A DNA stretch of 64,000 nucleotides from Parasphingopyxis algicola (GTDB lineage: Bacteria > Pseudomonadota > Alphaproteobacteria > Sphingomonadales > Sphingomonadaceae), in NCBI RefSeq assembly GCF_013378075.1, contig NZ_CP051131.1, positions 372,001 to 436,000 of the forward strand, read 5' to 3'. The notes under the pieces were generated by a model. The model ran no database searches and was not told where the DNA came from. It was given only the letters and a program-made list of their open reading frames with translations. How positions within the stretch are numbered: position 1 is the stretch's first letter; every line of letters starts with the position of its first letter. Both the position numbers and the translations under genes were made by a program. This document shows positions 17,695 through 26,055 of this stretch, one piece after another.

Positions 17695-18953
17695 CGGGAG
17701 AGTGAGGTGAGCGCTCGGTCGGTCGCCGCGACGATCTCGTTCACGACGCCTTCGTCGATAATCAATGACGGGAAAAATTTGAGGACGACTGGTTCGGTGT
17801 AGGAAATCGAATGGCACAGTACGCCTTCGTCGTAGACCGCGCGGTAAAAGGCTGGACCCATAGTGGGATCCTTGCACGCGATCGTGGCGATGCAGCCAAA
17901 CGCCGTTCCCGGAACGACCAGGTCGGAATGCTTGTTGCACAGATCGGTAAAGCCCGCTTCCAGCAACGCGCTCATCGAGCGTACATTCTCATGCAGTTCT
18001 GACCGGGCCGATTCCTTCAGGACAGCCTGCGCGACGATGCAACTGATCTCGTTCCCGCCGAGGCTGCTGATGTAGGAGTATTTGTGCTCGTTCATGCAAC
18101 GATCGTAAATCGACTCGGTCGTCATCAGCGCGCTGACCGGATAGAGCCCGCCTGACAAGCCCTTGCCGGTAATCATCATATCTGGCGCGAGGCCGGGGAA
18201 GTGTTCCGCGGCCCACAATTGCCCAGTTCGGCCCAGCCCGGTACGCGTCTCGTCAAGCACGAACAGCGCTCCGACTTCGCGGCAAGCCTGCTGTAGTGAC
18301 AGCAGGAAATCGGCGTCGCCCGGAGCGAAGTTTTCATAGTCCATCGGCTCGAGGATGACCGCTGCAACCTCATCCGACAGTTTCGCGCGCACCGCTTCGA
18401 TGTCGTTGTAGGGTTCAAAAAAGGAAGAAAGATGTCGCGGCATATTATAATGTTCGAGAATGCCTTCATCGAACGAACCGGTCACAATGCCGGCAAAGCC
18501 GGTGTGCCCGTGATAGCCGTGGCGGAAAGCCAGGATTTTGCGCCGGTTGGTGACGCGGAACGCGAAACTGACCGCCAGATCGACCGATATTGTGGAGGCT
18601 AGCGTCACGACACTGCGGTTGAGTCGCGGCGACGGCGCCAGCTCGGCCAGCAGATCCTGTAGTTTCAGATACTCGTAATTCGGGATCGCCCACAGGCCCG
18701 TATCGCTGCCGCCGTCAAGCGCCCCGCGCAGCGCTGAAAGCACCGCCGGATGCCGGTGGCCGAGCGAATGGACGCCGCCGGCATTGCCGCAATCGATTAC
18801 TCGTTTCTCGCCGTCACGATCCCACATATAAGGGCCTTCGCGGCGACCGATGATGAACTCGGCTCCCTTGTCACGCTGCCGTTTCGCGTTCGAGCGCCAT
18901 GAATGATCGATATATGCATCGAAAATTTCGCGAGTAGTCGGTTCAACGCCCAA
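17691..18953 (-). CDS. Class III PLP-dependent aminotransferase
   Basis: About 420 residues. The PLP-lysine region reads MMITGKGLSGGLYPVSA, the cofactor aspartate is in FVLDETRTGLGRTG, and FRHGYHGHTG is the class III phosphate region. I start at the TTG at 18953, which has AGGAGG 5 bases upstream; another TTG at 18971 lacks this spacing. The family includes GABA, diaminobutyrate, beta-amino acid and glutamate-semialdehyde enzymes. The neighbouring semialdehyde dehydrogenase and DoeA/DoeB-like genes point to an omega-amino or diamino acid, as for Atf/DoeD in ectoine breakdown. A beta-aryl-beta-amino acid is an alternative. It is first in the operon behind operator copy 4. Confidence 0.85.
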   Translation of the reverse strand: MGVEPTTREIFDAYIDHSWRSNAKRQRDKGAEFIIGRREGPYMWDRDGEKRVIDCGNAGGVHSLGHRHPAVLSALRGALDGGSDTGLWAIPNYEYLKLQDLLAELAPSPRLNRSVVTLASTISVDLAVSFAFRVTNRRKILAFRHGYHGHTGFAGIVTGSFDEGILEHYNMPRHLSSFFEPYNDIEAVRAKLSDEVAAVILEPMDYENFAPGDADFLLSLQQACREVGALFVLDETRTGLGRTGQLWAAEHFPGLAPDMMITGKGLSGGLYPVSALMTTESIYDRCMNEHKYSYISSLGGNEISCIVAQAVLKESARSELHENVRSMSALLEAGFTDLCNKHSDLVVPGTAFGCIATIACKDPTMGPAFYRAVYDEGVLCHSISYTEPVVLKFFPSLIIDEGVVNEIVAATDRALTSLSR

Positions 18954-19020
18954 TCTTGCCTCCTGCCGCAATTATGTGGCGTTCCCGGCAGGGCCGCCGG
19001 ATCGCCGGATACATGACTTG

Positions 19021-19033
19021 TTATAGGCTATAA
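19021..19033. promoter_or_regulatory. Putative operator, copy 4 (aminotransferase/VOC divergent promoter)
   Basis: TTATAGGCTATAA, a perfect 6-1-6 palindrome between the divergent aminotransferase operon (start 18953) and the glyoxalase-like gene (start 19053). It is followed by ATTAAT, the same downstream bases as copy 1. Its closeness to the right-hand start suggests repression by steric block. Confidence 0.62.
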
Positions 19034-19052
19034 ATTAATTTATGCAAGGCGA

Positions 19053-19943
19053 ATGCATAAGCACGACGAAACCCGGTTACCCGCGCTCCCACTCGACCAT
19101 CTGATGCTCTGCACGTCCGACTGGCGGGTTGGCCGCCAAGCCTACGAGCGCCTCGGATTCAGGTTAACTCCGCTCCGTCGGAACGCCCCGATGGGCGGTG
19201 GAGACGGCGCGGATGGCGGCAGCCAGCTTGTCATGCTCGGCGGCGGGCGTGACGGTATCCTCAACTATCTCGAACTTTCGACTGCCGTGCCGGACAAGGC
19301 CGCCCCCCTCATGCGCCAAATTCTTATACACGATGGCCCAGTCATGATGGTCCATTATGCCGCGGATATTGCCCGTTTCACGGAGCATTGGAGCAGCTTG
19401 GGTGTACAGGTGCACCGGTTCGAGGCGGCCTTTCCCGCATCGGGCTCGCTGGGGGGAGGGCGTTTCGATATCGCGATCGCCGATCCGCAGTCCGTGCCGC
19501 TGCAATTCAACGTCGTTTGTAGCACGGATCGGAGTGGGTATCGCGACGCGGAATGGCAGGTGCATGACAATGGTGCGCTCGCATGGCGCGAGGTCATCGG
19601 GGTCGTTCCCGATGGCGATCTCGATGCAGTCGCGGAACGCCATAGCCGGTTGATCGGCATTGAACCGGTTCAAAGTGAAGAAGGCGTGCGTTTCGACGCA
19701 GGGCCGGTCGATATTCGGCTTATCGCGGCTTCGATGGCGGAGGCGGAGTGGCGCGATATCGGTTTTCAAACTCGCGCCGCGCCCCAGATTGCGGGTCTAC
19801 GGATCACCGTTCGCGATCTCGCGACTTTTGAAAAACTGATGACGTCGCGCGGTGTTGCGTGCCTTCGCAGCGGGGACACGGTGCTGGTTGGTCCGCAAGA
19901 CGCCGCCGGTAGCGTGATGCTGTTCTCGGAGGAGCTATCATGA
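19053..19943 (+). CDS. Glyoxalase-like (VOC) domain protein
   Basis: 296 residues, with LDHLMLCTSDWRVG near the N-terminus resembling the Glyoxalase_3 type of vicinal oxygen chelate fold. A second half-domain (about residues 155-296) suggests two modules. Candidate metal-binding residues include the first H of LDHL and E in NYLELS. VOC proteins include dioxygenases, lyases and isomerases, so the reaction is not predictable. It stands first in a two-gene unit and overlaps the racemase-like gene by ATGA. Confidence 0.75.
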   Translation: MHKHDETRLPALPLDHLMLCTSDWRVGRQAYERLGFRLTPLRRNAPMGGGDGADGGSQLVMLGGGRDGILNYLELSTAVPDKAAPLMRQILIHDGPVMMVHYAADIARFTEHWSSLGVQVHRFEAAFPASGSLGGGRFDIAIADPQSVPLQFNVVCSTDRSGYRDAEWQVHDNGALAWREVIGVVPDGDLDAVAERHSRLIGIEPVQSEEGVRFDAGPVDIRLIAASMAEAEWRDIGFQTRAAPQIAGLRITVRDLATFEKLMTSRGVACLRSGDTVLVGPQDAAGSVMLFSEELS

Positions 19944-20689
19944 CGAATAACAGCGAACAAAAGCTTGCGCCCGGCCGCGCGATCGAGGGGTATGCCGTCG
20001 GCGTGCTGCATCTCGGTTCCACGTATCCGCTGCCGCCTGGAAATGCGCAGCACGCCCAGTCCTACGATTTCCCGGTGGCGTTCGAAGCGGTCGCCATCGA
20101 CGATCCCTTCGCATTGATGCGGGGTGAAGATCACATCGGCGAACTTCTGATTGAAGCCTGTTGCCGGCTGGAACGACGCGGCGTTCGAGCAATCGTCGGC
20201 GCGTGCGGCTCTTTCGCTTATTACCAGCGCATGGCCGCCGACGCATCGCGCGTTCCCGTTTACACATCCGTCCTGACCCAGATACCGTTTCTGCTTCAGG
20301 CGCTCGGCAGCCGACCTCTCGGAGTAATCTGTGCCTCGGCATCGTCGATGAACGAGCGGATCTACGACCAGTGCGGCATCGACGATCCGGACCGGCTGGT
20401 AATCGGCGAGATGCGCGGCATGAGCGAATTCGACGCCATGCTCGAAGGGGACCGCCCGATGGATGAGCGATTACTGTGTGAACAGACTTGCGAGGTTGCC
20501 GGCAGACTGCTTGATACGGCACCCGATGTCGGCGGAATAGTCCTGCAATGCAGCGACCTGCCACCGTATGGTTGTGCGATTCAATTGGCGACCGGCCTAC
20601 CGCTCTACGACGCGGTTACGCTGGTAAATTGGGCTCGTAACGGGGCGGACTATCCCGCCTATGACGGGATGCGGCGCGTTATGCGCTGA
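19940..20689 (+). CDS. Aspartate/glutamate racemase superfamily protein
   Basis: 249 residues. The two catalytic cysteines expected of the Asp/Glu racemase and maleate isomerase superfamily are seen in GACGSFAYYQ (about residue 92) and LQCSDLPPY (about 197). The family includes amino acid racemases, maleate isomerase, arylmalonate decarboxylase and hydantoin racemase. In this cluster racemisation of an amino acid or cis-trans isomerisation of a diacid are equally possible. It converges with the 3-hydroxyacyl dehydrogenase gene with 6 bases between stops. Confidence 0.78.
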   Translation: MTNNSEQKLAPGRAIEGYAVGVLHLGSTYPLPPGNAQHAQSYDFPVAFEAVAIDDPFALMRGEDHIGELLIEACCRLERRGVRAIVGACGSFAYYQRMAADASRVPVYTSVLTQIPFLLQALGSRPLGVICASASSMNERIYDQCGIDDPDRLVIGEMRGMSEFDAMLEGDRPMDERLLCEQTCEVAGRLLDTAPDVGGIVLQCSDLPPYGCAIQLATGLPLYDAVTLVNWARNGADYPAYDGMRRVMR

Positions 20690-20695
20690 ACGAAC

Positions 20696-21646
20696 TCAAC
20701 CACCATAATCGGGCTGAGCCGCCTTGTGCTTGAGCAACGCCATCAGCCTTTTGTCCCGCCAGCGCTGGCCATCGATAATCTCGTCCGTGGGTATGAGCTG
20801 TTCCATTTCCGCGCTGATGTCTTCCGCCAGCCCGTATGGCCAATCATTGCGCGTGGCCAGATCGCCGATCATCCGCCGGAATGTGCCACCATAGCTGTCA
20901 TCGCGCATATAGTCGCGATAGCCGCCCGACGCGTTGAGGTGGCCGGTCTGAAACGGACCCATGAACGCCCAGCGCAGACCGAGGCCGTCGCTCATCGCCC
21001 GATCGAGATCGGTCGCCGAGCAATATCCTTCACCGACCAGATGCAGCGCCTCGGCCACGACTGCCGCCTGGAGTCGATTGAGCAGGAACGCCTTGATCTC
21101 TTTTTTCACCACGACGGGCGACATGCCGATCGCTTCCAGCAAATTCCTCGTGCTAGCGATCGCGTCGTCCGCCGTGCCGGGATGGCCGGCGATTTCGACC
21201 AGCGGGATCAGATAGGGCGGATTGAATGGGTGGGCGACCAGCACACGCGCGCTGTTCTCAACTTGCTCGATCAGCTGCGATGCCATGAATTCCGAACTTG
21301 AACTCGCGATGATCGTGTCGGGATCGCACAGCGAATCCAGCTCCGCGAAAAATGCTTGCTTGATTGCGAGATTCTCGACGATGCATTCCTGAACATGCGC
21401 GCATTCGCTGACCGCCTCATCCAAATTGGACAATGCGCTGATACGCTCTCCAATCGCGGCGGGATCGTCGATCAGATTAGCGTCCGCCAGATCCCGGAGA
21501 CTGGCCGCGATATGCGCCAGCGAGCGCTCAAGGTTGTCAGAGTTGGTGTCGTACAAACGAACATTGCAGCCACCACGGGCGAACGAGATCGCCCATGCAC
21601 GGCCGATATTCCCAACCCCGACACAGGCGACGTTTGCGGTTTCCAT
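20696..21646 (-). CDS. 3-hydroxyacyl-CoA dehydrogenase family enzyme, carnitine 3-dehydrogenase-like
   Basis: 316 residues. The N-terminal Rossmann motif is CVGVGNIGRAWAISFARGG, with D34 or so (LYDTN) indicating NAD. The Ser/His region AHPFNPPYLIPLVEI and the C-terminal domain FLLNRLQAAVVAEAL belong to the 3HCDH family. The size and the neighbouring BKACE and thioesterase genes match the CdhA-CdhC-CdhB set of bacterial carnitine breakdown, where the 3-hydroxy acid is oxidised to a 3-keto acid. The actual 3-hydroxy acid here is unknown. It is divergent from the BKACE operon, with operator copy 5 between. Confidence 0.83.
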   Translation of the reverse strand: METANVACVGVGNIGRAWAISFARGGCNVRLYDTNSDNLERSLAHIAASLRDLADANLIDDPAAIGERISALSNLDEAVSECAHVQECIVENLAIKQAFFAELDSLCDPDTIIASSSSEFMASQLIEQVENSARVLVAHPFNPPYLIPLVEIAGHPGTADDAIASTRNLLEAIGMSPVVVKKEIKAFLLNRLQAAVVAEALHLVGEGYCSATDLDRAMSDGLGLRWAFMGPFQTGHLNASGGYRDYMRDDSYGGTFRRMIGDLATRNDWPYGLAEDISAEMEQLIPTDEIIDGQRWRDKRLMALLKHKAAQPDYGG

Positions 21647-21691
21647 GACACACTTTCCCTATCTGCAGATGATCATTGACCTCCTCTTTAT

Positions 21692-21704
21692 TTATTGCCT
21701 ATAA
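21692..21704. promoter_or_regulatory. Putative operator, copy 5 (dehydrogenase/BKACE divergent promoter)
   Basis: TTATTGCCTATAA, followed by GTT as in copy 2. It lies between the divergent dehydrogenase (start 21646) and BKACE (start 21734) genes, about 30 bases before the BKACE start codon. Confidence 0.58.
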
Positions 21705-21733
21705 GTTTATCAAGCCGCAATCGGGAGGACAGC

Positions 21734-22669
21734 ATGCGGAAAGCATCGAAAGTCATAATTACTTGCGCATCGACGGGGTCGGTGCACACGCCAACCATGT
21801 CGCCATATTTACCAATCACGCCTAACGAGATAGCGAGCGATGCGTTGGCTGCGGTGGAGGCGGGCGCATCGATATTGCATCTCCATGCGCGCAATCCGGA
21901 AACCGGTCAGCCGACACAGGATCCGGAAATCTTCAGCCAGTTTCTACCGCGCATCAAGCAACAGTCCGACGCAGTGATCAATATTACCACCGGCGGCGGG
22001 CTGGGCATGCCGCTTGAGCAGCGCGTCGCTGCCGCACACTACGCCAAACCCGAGGTCTGTTCACTTAATATGGGATCGATGAACTTCGCCGCGTTCGAGT
22101 TGGCCAATAAGTACAAAGACTGGAAGTTTGATTGGGAAAAACCCTATCTCGAAAGCACCTACGCCGGCATCTATCCAAATACGTTCGAGATGATCGATCA
22201 CATCCTGACTCATGTCGGCGATGCTTATGGGACCAAGTTCGAATTCGAATGCTACGAGGTGGGCCACCTCTACAACTTGGCCTATTTCGTTCGCAAGGGA
22301 CGGATCAAGCCGCCGTTTCTCATCCAATGCATATTCGGCATCCATGGCGGGATCGGCGCCGATCCGGAAAACCTGATGCATATGCGCACAATCGCGGACA
22401 AGCTGTTCGGCGATGATTATTATCTGTCCGTCCTCGCCGTCGGCAAGGATCAGATGAAGTTCCTGACAATGAGTACCGCGATGGGCGGCAGTGTGCGCGT
22501 TGGCCTGGAAGACAGCCTCTATATTGGCAAGGGTGAGCTTTCGAAGGGCAGCGCCGAGCAGGTAAAGCGCATTCGCGGGATCGTCGAAGGGCTCGGCTTG
22601 GAAGTTGCCTCTCCGACGGAGGCGCGCGACATGCTCGACCTCAAGGGCGGCGATCAGGTAGGCTTCTGA
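21734..22669 (+). CDS. Beta-keto acid cleavage enzyme (BKACE, DUF849)
   Basis: 311 residues, standard BKACE length. Zinc ligands H49 and H51 lie in ILHLHARNPETGQ, and ITPNEIASDALAAVEAGAS and NITTGGG are family landmarks. These enzymes react a beta-keto acid with acetyl-CoA to give acetoacetate and a new CoA ester, as in lysine fermentation (Kce) and carnitine breakdown (CdhC). I start at the ATG at 21734, with GGGAGG 6 bases upstream; the frame extends further without a ribosome site. Its stop overlaps the thioesterase start (TGATG). The substrate side chain is not readable by eye. Confidence 0.87.
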   Translation: MRKASKVIITCASTGSVHTPTMSPYLPITPNEIASDALAAVEAGASILHLHARNPETGQPTQDPEIFSQFLPRIKQQSDAVINITTGGGLGMPLEQRVAAAHYAKPEVCSLNMGSMNFAAFELANKYKDWKFDWEKPYLESTYAGIYPNTFEMIDHILTHVGDAYGTKFEFECYEVGHLYNLAYFVRKGRIKPPFLIQCIFGIHGGIGADPENLMHMRTIADKLFGDDYYLSVLAVGKDQMKFLTMSTAMGGSVRVGLEDSLYIGKGELSKGSAEQVKRIRGIVEGLGLEVASPTEARDMLDLKGGDQVGF

Positions 22670-23094
22670 TGGCGGCTATCGATACCTTTCGCGGTGCGGC
22701 TCATCCTTGGCTGTGCGATGTGATGGGCCATCTCAACACGCGCAATTATGTCGCCATGTTCGATGATGCGAGCATGCATCTGATCGCGGCTCTAGGTTAT
22801 GACTTTGCAGAGGCGAGGGCAGGCAAATTCGGCTGGGCGGATGTGCATGTTGAAATCGATCTTCTGGCCGAAGTAGGTAAGGGGGAGTTAATTAAAATAT
22901 CTAGCTGCATCCCGCAGCTCGGTAATTCGTCGCTGACATCGCGGCACGAGATGACCGATCTTTCCGGCGAGCGCGTTTTCGCTCGCTATACCGTCAAGAC
23001 CGTGTTCTTTGATCTTCAGGCCCGCAAATCGCATTCTATACCAGACACATATCGCGCAGCGGCGGCCGAGATAGCGCACGACGACTTACAATGA
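22669..23094 (+). CDS. Acyl-CoA thioesterase (4HBT hotdog family), CdhB-like
   Basis: 141 residues of a single hotdog domain. The active-site motif is D17-VMGHLNTRNYV, as in 4-hydroxybenzoyl-CoA and betainyl-CoA thioesterases. Following a BKACE it should hydrolyse the CoA ester made there. In carnitine breakdown this releases glycine betaine; here an aromatic acid such as salicylate is also conceivable. It is translationally coupled on both sides (TGATG with BKACE, ATGA with the PepSY gene). Confidence 0.82.
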   Translation: MAAIDTFRGAAHPWLCDVMGHLNTRNYVAMFDDASMHLIAALGYDFAEARAGKFGWADVHVEIDLLAEVGKGELIKISSCIPQLGNSSLTSRHEMTDLSGERVFARYTVKTVFFDLQARKSHSIPDTYRAAAAEIAHDDLQ

Positions 23095-24245
23095 CCACCA
23101 GCACTTCATCGCGCCGACAGTTCTGGCTGAGTGTGCATGGTTGGCTCGGCGTATTTGCCGCCCTTTTCTTACTACTCGTGGCCCTGACTGGAAGCGCTCT
23201 CGTTTTCATTGAGGAAATGGTCGAGGTGCAGGTTGGGGAAGCGGCACAAGCTTCTGCCCACGGGGAGTGGCAGCCGCCCGATGTCATGATCGACCGAGCG
23301 TCGACCTATGCCGGCGCTGCATTCCAGCCGATGCAGGTATACTATCCCAACACCTTGCTGAAAATTAGCTCCGCTTTCGTCTACGGACAGGGAGGCAGGT
23401 TCGCCGAAGGCCCAGAAGATGAAGTCTTGATCTTTATGGATGCGGTCAATGGCCGCCCACTGGCAGGTTGGCGCCTGGAAGAGCTTTGGGCGGATATTAT
23501 CCTGCATCTTCATTTTCAGCTTCTGGCGGGCGATGCTGGCGGAGTTTTCATTGCCTTCTGCGGCATTGCGCTATTTGTGTCCGTCTTCACGGGTATCTAT
23601 CTCTGGTGGCCGCGACGCCGCGTGCTGAAGAAGCTCGCAATTCCCAAATTGCGCGGCAAACTGCGCAAGGTGCTGTTCGATCTTCACGGTTTCGCGGGCA
23701 TTTATTTTGCCGTCCTGATCGCCATTCTGGCTTTTTCCGGAACGCAGCTTTCACAGCCGTCGTGGCTGAATGCGGTTTTACCAGCGGATTATGAAGCGAT
23801 CCCACCGACCGCACAGCAGGATTTTGAAACCTGTGATAGCGGCCAACCTTCGCCAGATCAGCTTGCCGCTGTTACTCAGCGTTTTCCGACACGAACAGTG
23901 TCGATCTACAATCCCGCCTTCGGTGACTATCCCGCGCATATTCGCCTCAAAGGCGCTGGCGATATCGATGCTTTCTTCGGCGACGTTTACGCGTGGATCG
24001 ATTGCAACGGAAATACTCTCGTCACCGACTTATCGCAGGCGGATATGGCGACCGTGGTGGCATTAGCGCAGTATTCGGTTCATTCTGGCCGTATCGCCGG
24101 TCCGATTGGCCGGCTGCTCGTGTTCCTGTCCGGCTTGGTGCTGTCCCTCTTGGCGCTTAGCGGGATCTACCTGTTCCTGAAACGCAGGCTACGCAAACAA
24201 CCAAATGGGCAATCGAAGCGAGCCGGGTTGGAAAGCGGATCGTGA
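23091..24245 (+). CDS. PepSY-associated transmembrane protein
   Basis: 384 residues. The N-terminus FWLSVHGWLGVFAALFLLLVALTG and later FDLHGFAGIYFAVLIAILAFSG are typical of PepSY_TM proteins, with about four membrane helices and a periplasmic PepSY-like region near residues 55-85. Conserved histidines in the helices suggest heme or metal binding. Such proteins often accompany TonB receptors and act as inner-membrane reductases, but the function is not established here. It overlaps its neighbours by ATGA and GTGA. Confidence 0.8.
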   Translation: MTTSTSSRRQFWLSVHGWLGVFAALFLLLVALTGSALVFIEEMVEVQVGEAAQASAHGEWQPPDVMIDRASTYAGAAFQPMQVYYPNTLLKISSAFVYGQGGRFAEGPEDEVLIFMDAVNGRPLAGWRLEELWADIILHLHFQLLAGDAGGVFIAFCGIALFVSVFTGIYLWWPRRRVLKKLAIPKLRGKLRKVLFDLHGFAGIYFAVLIAILAFSGTQLSQPSWLNAVLPADYEAIPPTAQQDFETCDSGQPSPDQLAAVTQRFPTRTVSIYNPAFGDYPAHIRLKGAGDIDAFFGDVYAWIDCNGNTLVTDLSQADMATVVALAQYSVHSGRIAGPIGRLLVFLSGLVLSLLALSGIYLFLKRRLRKQPNGQSKRAGLESGS

Positions 24246-25564
24246 ACAGAGCTGCGGAAGAAGGCCCGCGCTGGTCATCGCAGGCCATGTTTCTGCTGGC
24301 TGCAATGGGCACCACCATCGGGCTGGGAAACATCTGGCGTTTTCCCTTCGTCGCGGGAGAAAGCGGAGGTGGCGCCTTTCTGTTGGTCTATCTCGCGGCT
24401 CTTGTTCTGATCTCGATCCCAGTCATGATTGCCGAGCTCCACCTAGGGCATGCGGGCAGGCGTGATCCTGTCCATGCCATTGCTGCTGTCGCGACCAACG
24501 CCGGACGTTCACCGCGATGGGGCTGGATTGGCCATCTCATGGCTGCGATGGGGCTCTTATATCTGTTCTATTACCCGCTGATAGGAAGCTGGGCGCTGCA
24601 CTATGTGCAGCTCGCTCTTGACGGCACTCTCGAGGCTGCTTCGGCCGAGGACTTGCCGGGCTTGTATGACGATCTACAGTCGGACAAGCCACGCATGGTG
24701 CTACTGCATACGCTGTTCCTGCCATTGGCTGCCATCATTACGGCGCTGGGTGTGCAGGGCGGCCTGGAAAAGCTCTCCAAATTCGTCATGCCGCTGCTCC
24801 TTTTGCTGCTCTTTTCGCTCGTGCTCTATGCCGCGCTCACCATTGGCCTTTCATCCGGACTTGCTTTTCTCTTTACGCCCGATTTTTCCAAACTGAACGC
24901 TTCCGTAGTGCTTGCAGCCGTCGGGCAGGCACTTTTCAGTACAGCCGTGGGGCAGGGCGTGTTGCTGGTTTATGCGGGATATTTGAGAGGAAATGTGCCG
25001 CTGGGCCGATACAGTGCGATCATCTGCCTGTTCGATGGCTTTGTCGCGGTCACCGCCGGTGTCTTTATCTTCTCGATCGTTGCCGCGTTCGGCCTGACTC
25101 CGGCGGCTGGCGAGGGGTTGGTCTACATGGCACTTCCGCTCGCCTTTGCCGATATGCCGGGTGGATCAAGCGTGGCCGCCGCGTTTTTCCTGATGCTGGC
25201 ACTCGCAGCCTTCACCTCGGTCGTGCCGACGGTCGAATTGCTGGCCCGTTGGTGCGAACGCCAATTCAGCTGGCGCCATGCTCGTGCAGCGCTCGCTGTT
25301 GGCGCTATCTCGTGGCTCGGCGGTTTAACCGTCATATTCACGCAGGCGGGCGAGGGCCCCAATCTCCTGCGAATCTACGATTATCTGGTATCAAACCTCA
25401 TGATTCCGATAGCCGCGCTCCTGATGGCCCTGTTCGTGGGCTGGTTCCTTCCGCGCGTGACAGAAGCACGGACTCAAACGAGCTCGAATACGATCATCTG
25501 GCACTGGTGCCTTCGATTGATCGCGCCCTGCGCAATCGCAGTCGTGCTGATAATGGGACTGTGA
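24242..25564 (+). CDS. SNF-family sodium-dependent symporter
   Basis: 440 residues with 11-12 hydrophobic segments. The first helix contains GTTIGLGNIWRFPF, the Na+ and substrate site motif of the neurotransmitter:sodium symporter family (LeuT-like). Bacterial members import amino acids or related amines with Na+. The GTG start at 24242 overlaps the PepSY stop (GTGA). Its place at the end of the BKACE operon suggests it imports the amino or betaine-like part of the substrate. A few residues shorter than eukaryotic forms, as is usual in bacteria. Confidence 0.87.
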   Translation: MNRAAEEGPRWSSQAMFLLAAMGTTIGLGNIWRFPFVAGESGGGAFLLVYLAALVLISIPVMIAELHLGHAGRRDPVHAIAAVATNAGRSPRWGWIGHLMAAMGLLYLFYYPLIGSWALHYVQLALDGTLEAASAEDLPGLYDDLQSDKPRMVLLHTLFLPLAAIITALGVQGGLEKLSKFVMPLLLLLLFSLVLYAALTIGLSSGLAFLFTPDFSKLNASVVLAAVGQALFSTAVGQGVLLVYAGYLRGNVPLGRYSAIICLFDGFVAVTAGVFIFSIVAAFGLTPAAGEGLVYMALPLAFADMPGGSSVAAAFFLMLALAAFTSVVPTVELLARWCERQFSWRHARAALAVGAISWLGGLTVIFTQAGEGPNLLRIYDYLVSNLMIPIAALLMALFVGWFLPRVTEARTQTSSNTIIWHWCLRLIAPCAIAVVLIMGL

Positions 25565-25785
25565 ACGGATGATTGAAGTGCGTAACTTCAAGAGGCTCGA
25601 CCAAGCGACGTCAAAAGATCTGCAGCTGATCGTGCGCGAGACAGATAGACGTCCGCCCGACCCCACGATGCGGTCATGTGCTAGGAATATAGATAGCGAA
25701 ACAGGTATTATTTGTCCCCCCGTCAAAACCTATGGCACAGATTTGAGGAGGATTTGGTTCTCGTCGTAGTGACGGAGCAACGAAG
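25565..25785. other. Junction sequence after the catabolic cluster
   Basis: No convincing gene. A run TGTCCCCCCGTC near 25712 precedes the IS3-type remnant and could be its left terminal region, but I cannot pair it with a right end. Confidence 0.35.
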
Positions 25786-25935
25786 ATGAGAACCAAAAAT
25801 TTGAAGTCGAAGTAACCCGCCGAACGTGTGGTGAAGGACATTCGCCGTAGGACGCGGCGGCACTTCTCTGCAGAAGACAAGATTCGGATCGTGCTGGAAG
25901 GCTTGCGGAGCGACGACTGTATCGCCGAGATCCTC
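25786..25935 (+). pseudogene. IS3-family transposase OrfA remnant
   Basis: From the ATG at 25786 the frame reads nine codons and hits a TAA at 25813. It then continues in the same frame with VVKDIRRRTRRHFSAEDK and IRIVLEGL, the well-known start of IS3-type OrfA (helix-turn-helix) proteins. Similarity stops near 25935, where the expected LCRREGI segment is replaced by unrelated sequence. No OrfB is present. This is a decayed insertion-sequence fragment at the edge of the catabolic cluster. Confidence 0.75.
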
Positions 25936-26055
25936 GGCGCGCCGGAAGACTGCCGGGTTCTGATAGTGAGCCTCCATCCACAGGGCGAGGCCCGCATAAT
26001 CGGTAACGCCTGGGTCGAACGCTATGAGCTCAGAAACGGGCCTGAACGCATAGCG

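Noticed and set aside
9931-18953. Interpretation as a plain ectoine degradation locus
   Set aside because: EutB, EutC and ectoine transporters are missing and many extra enzymes are present; similarity to DoeA/DoeB alone does not fix the substrate.
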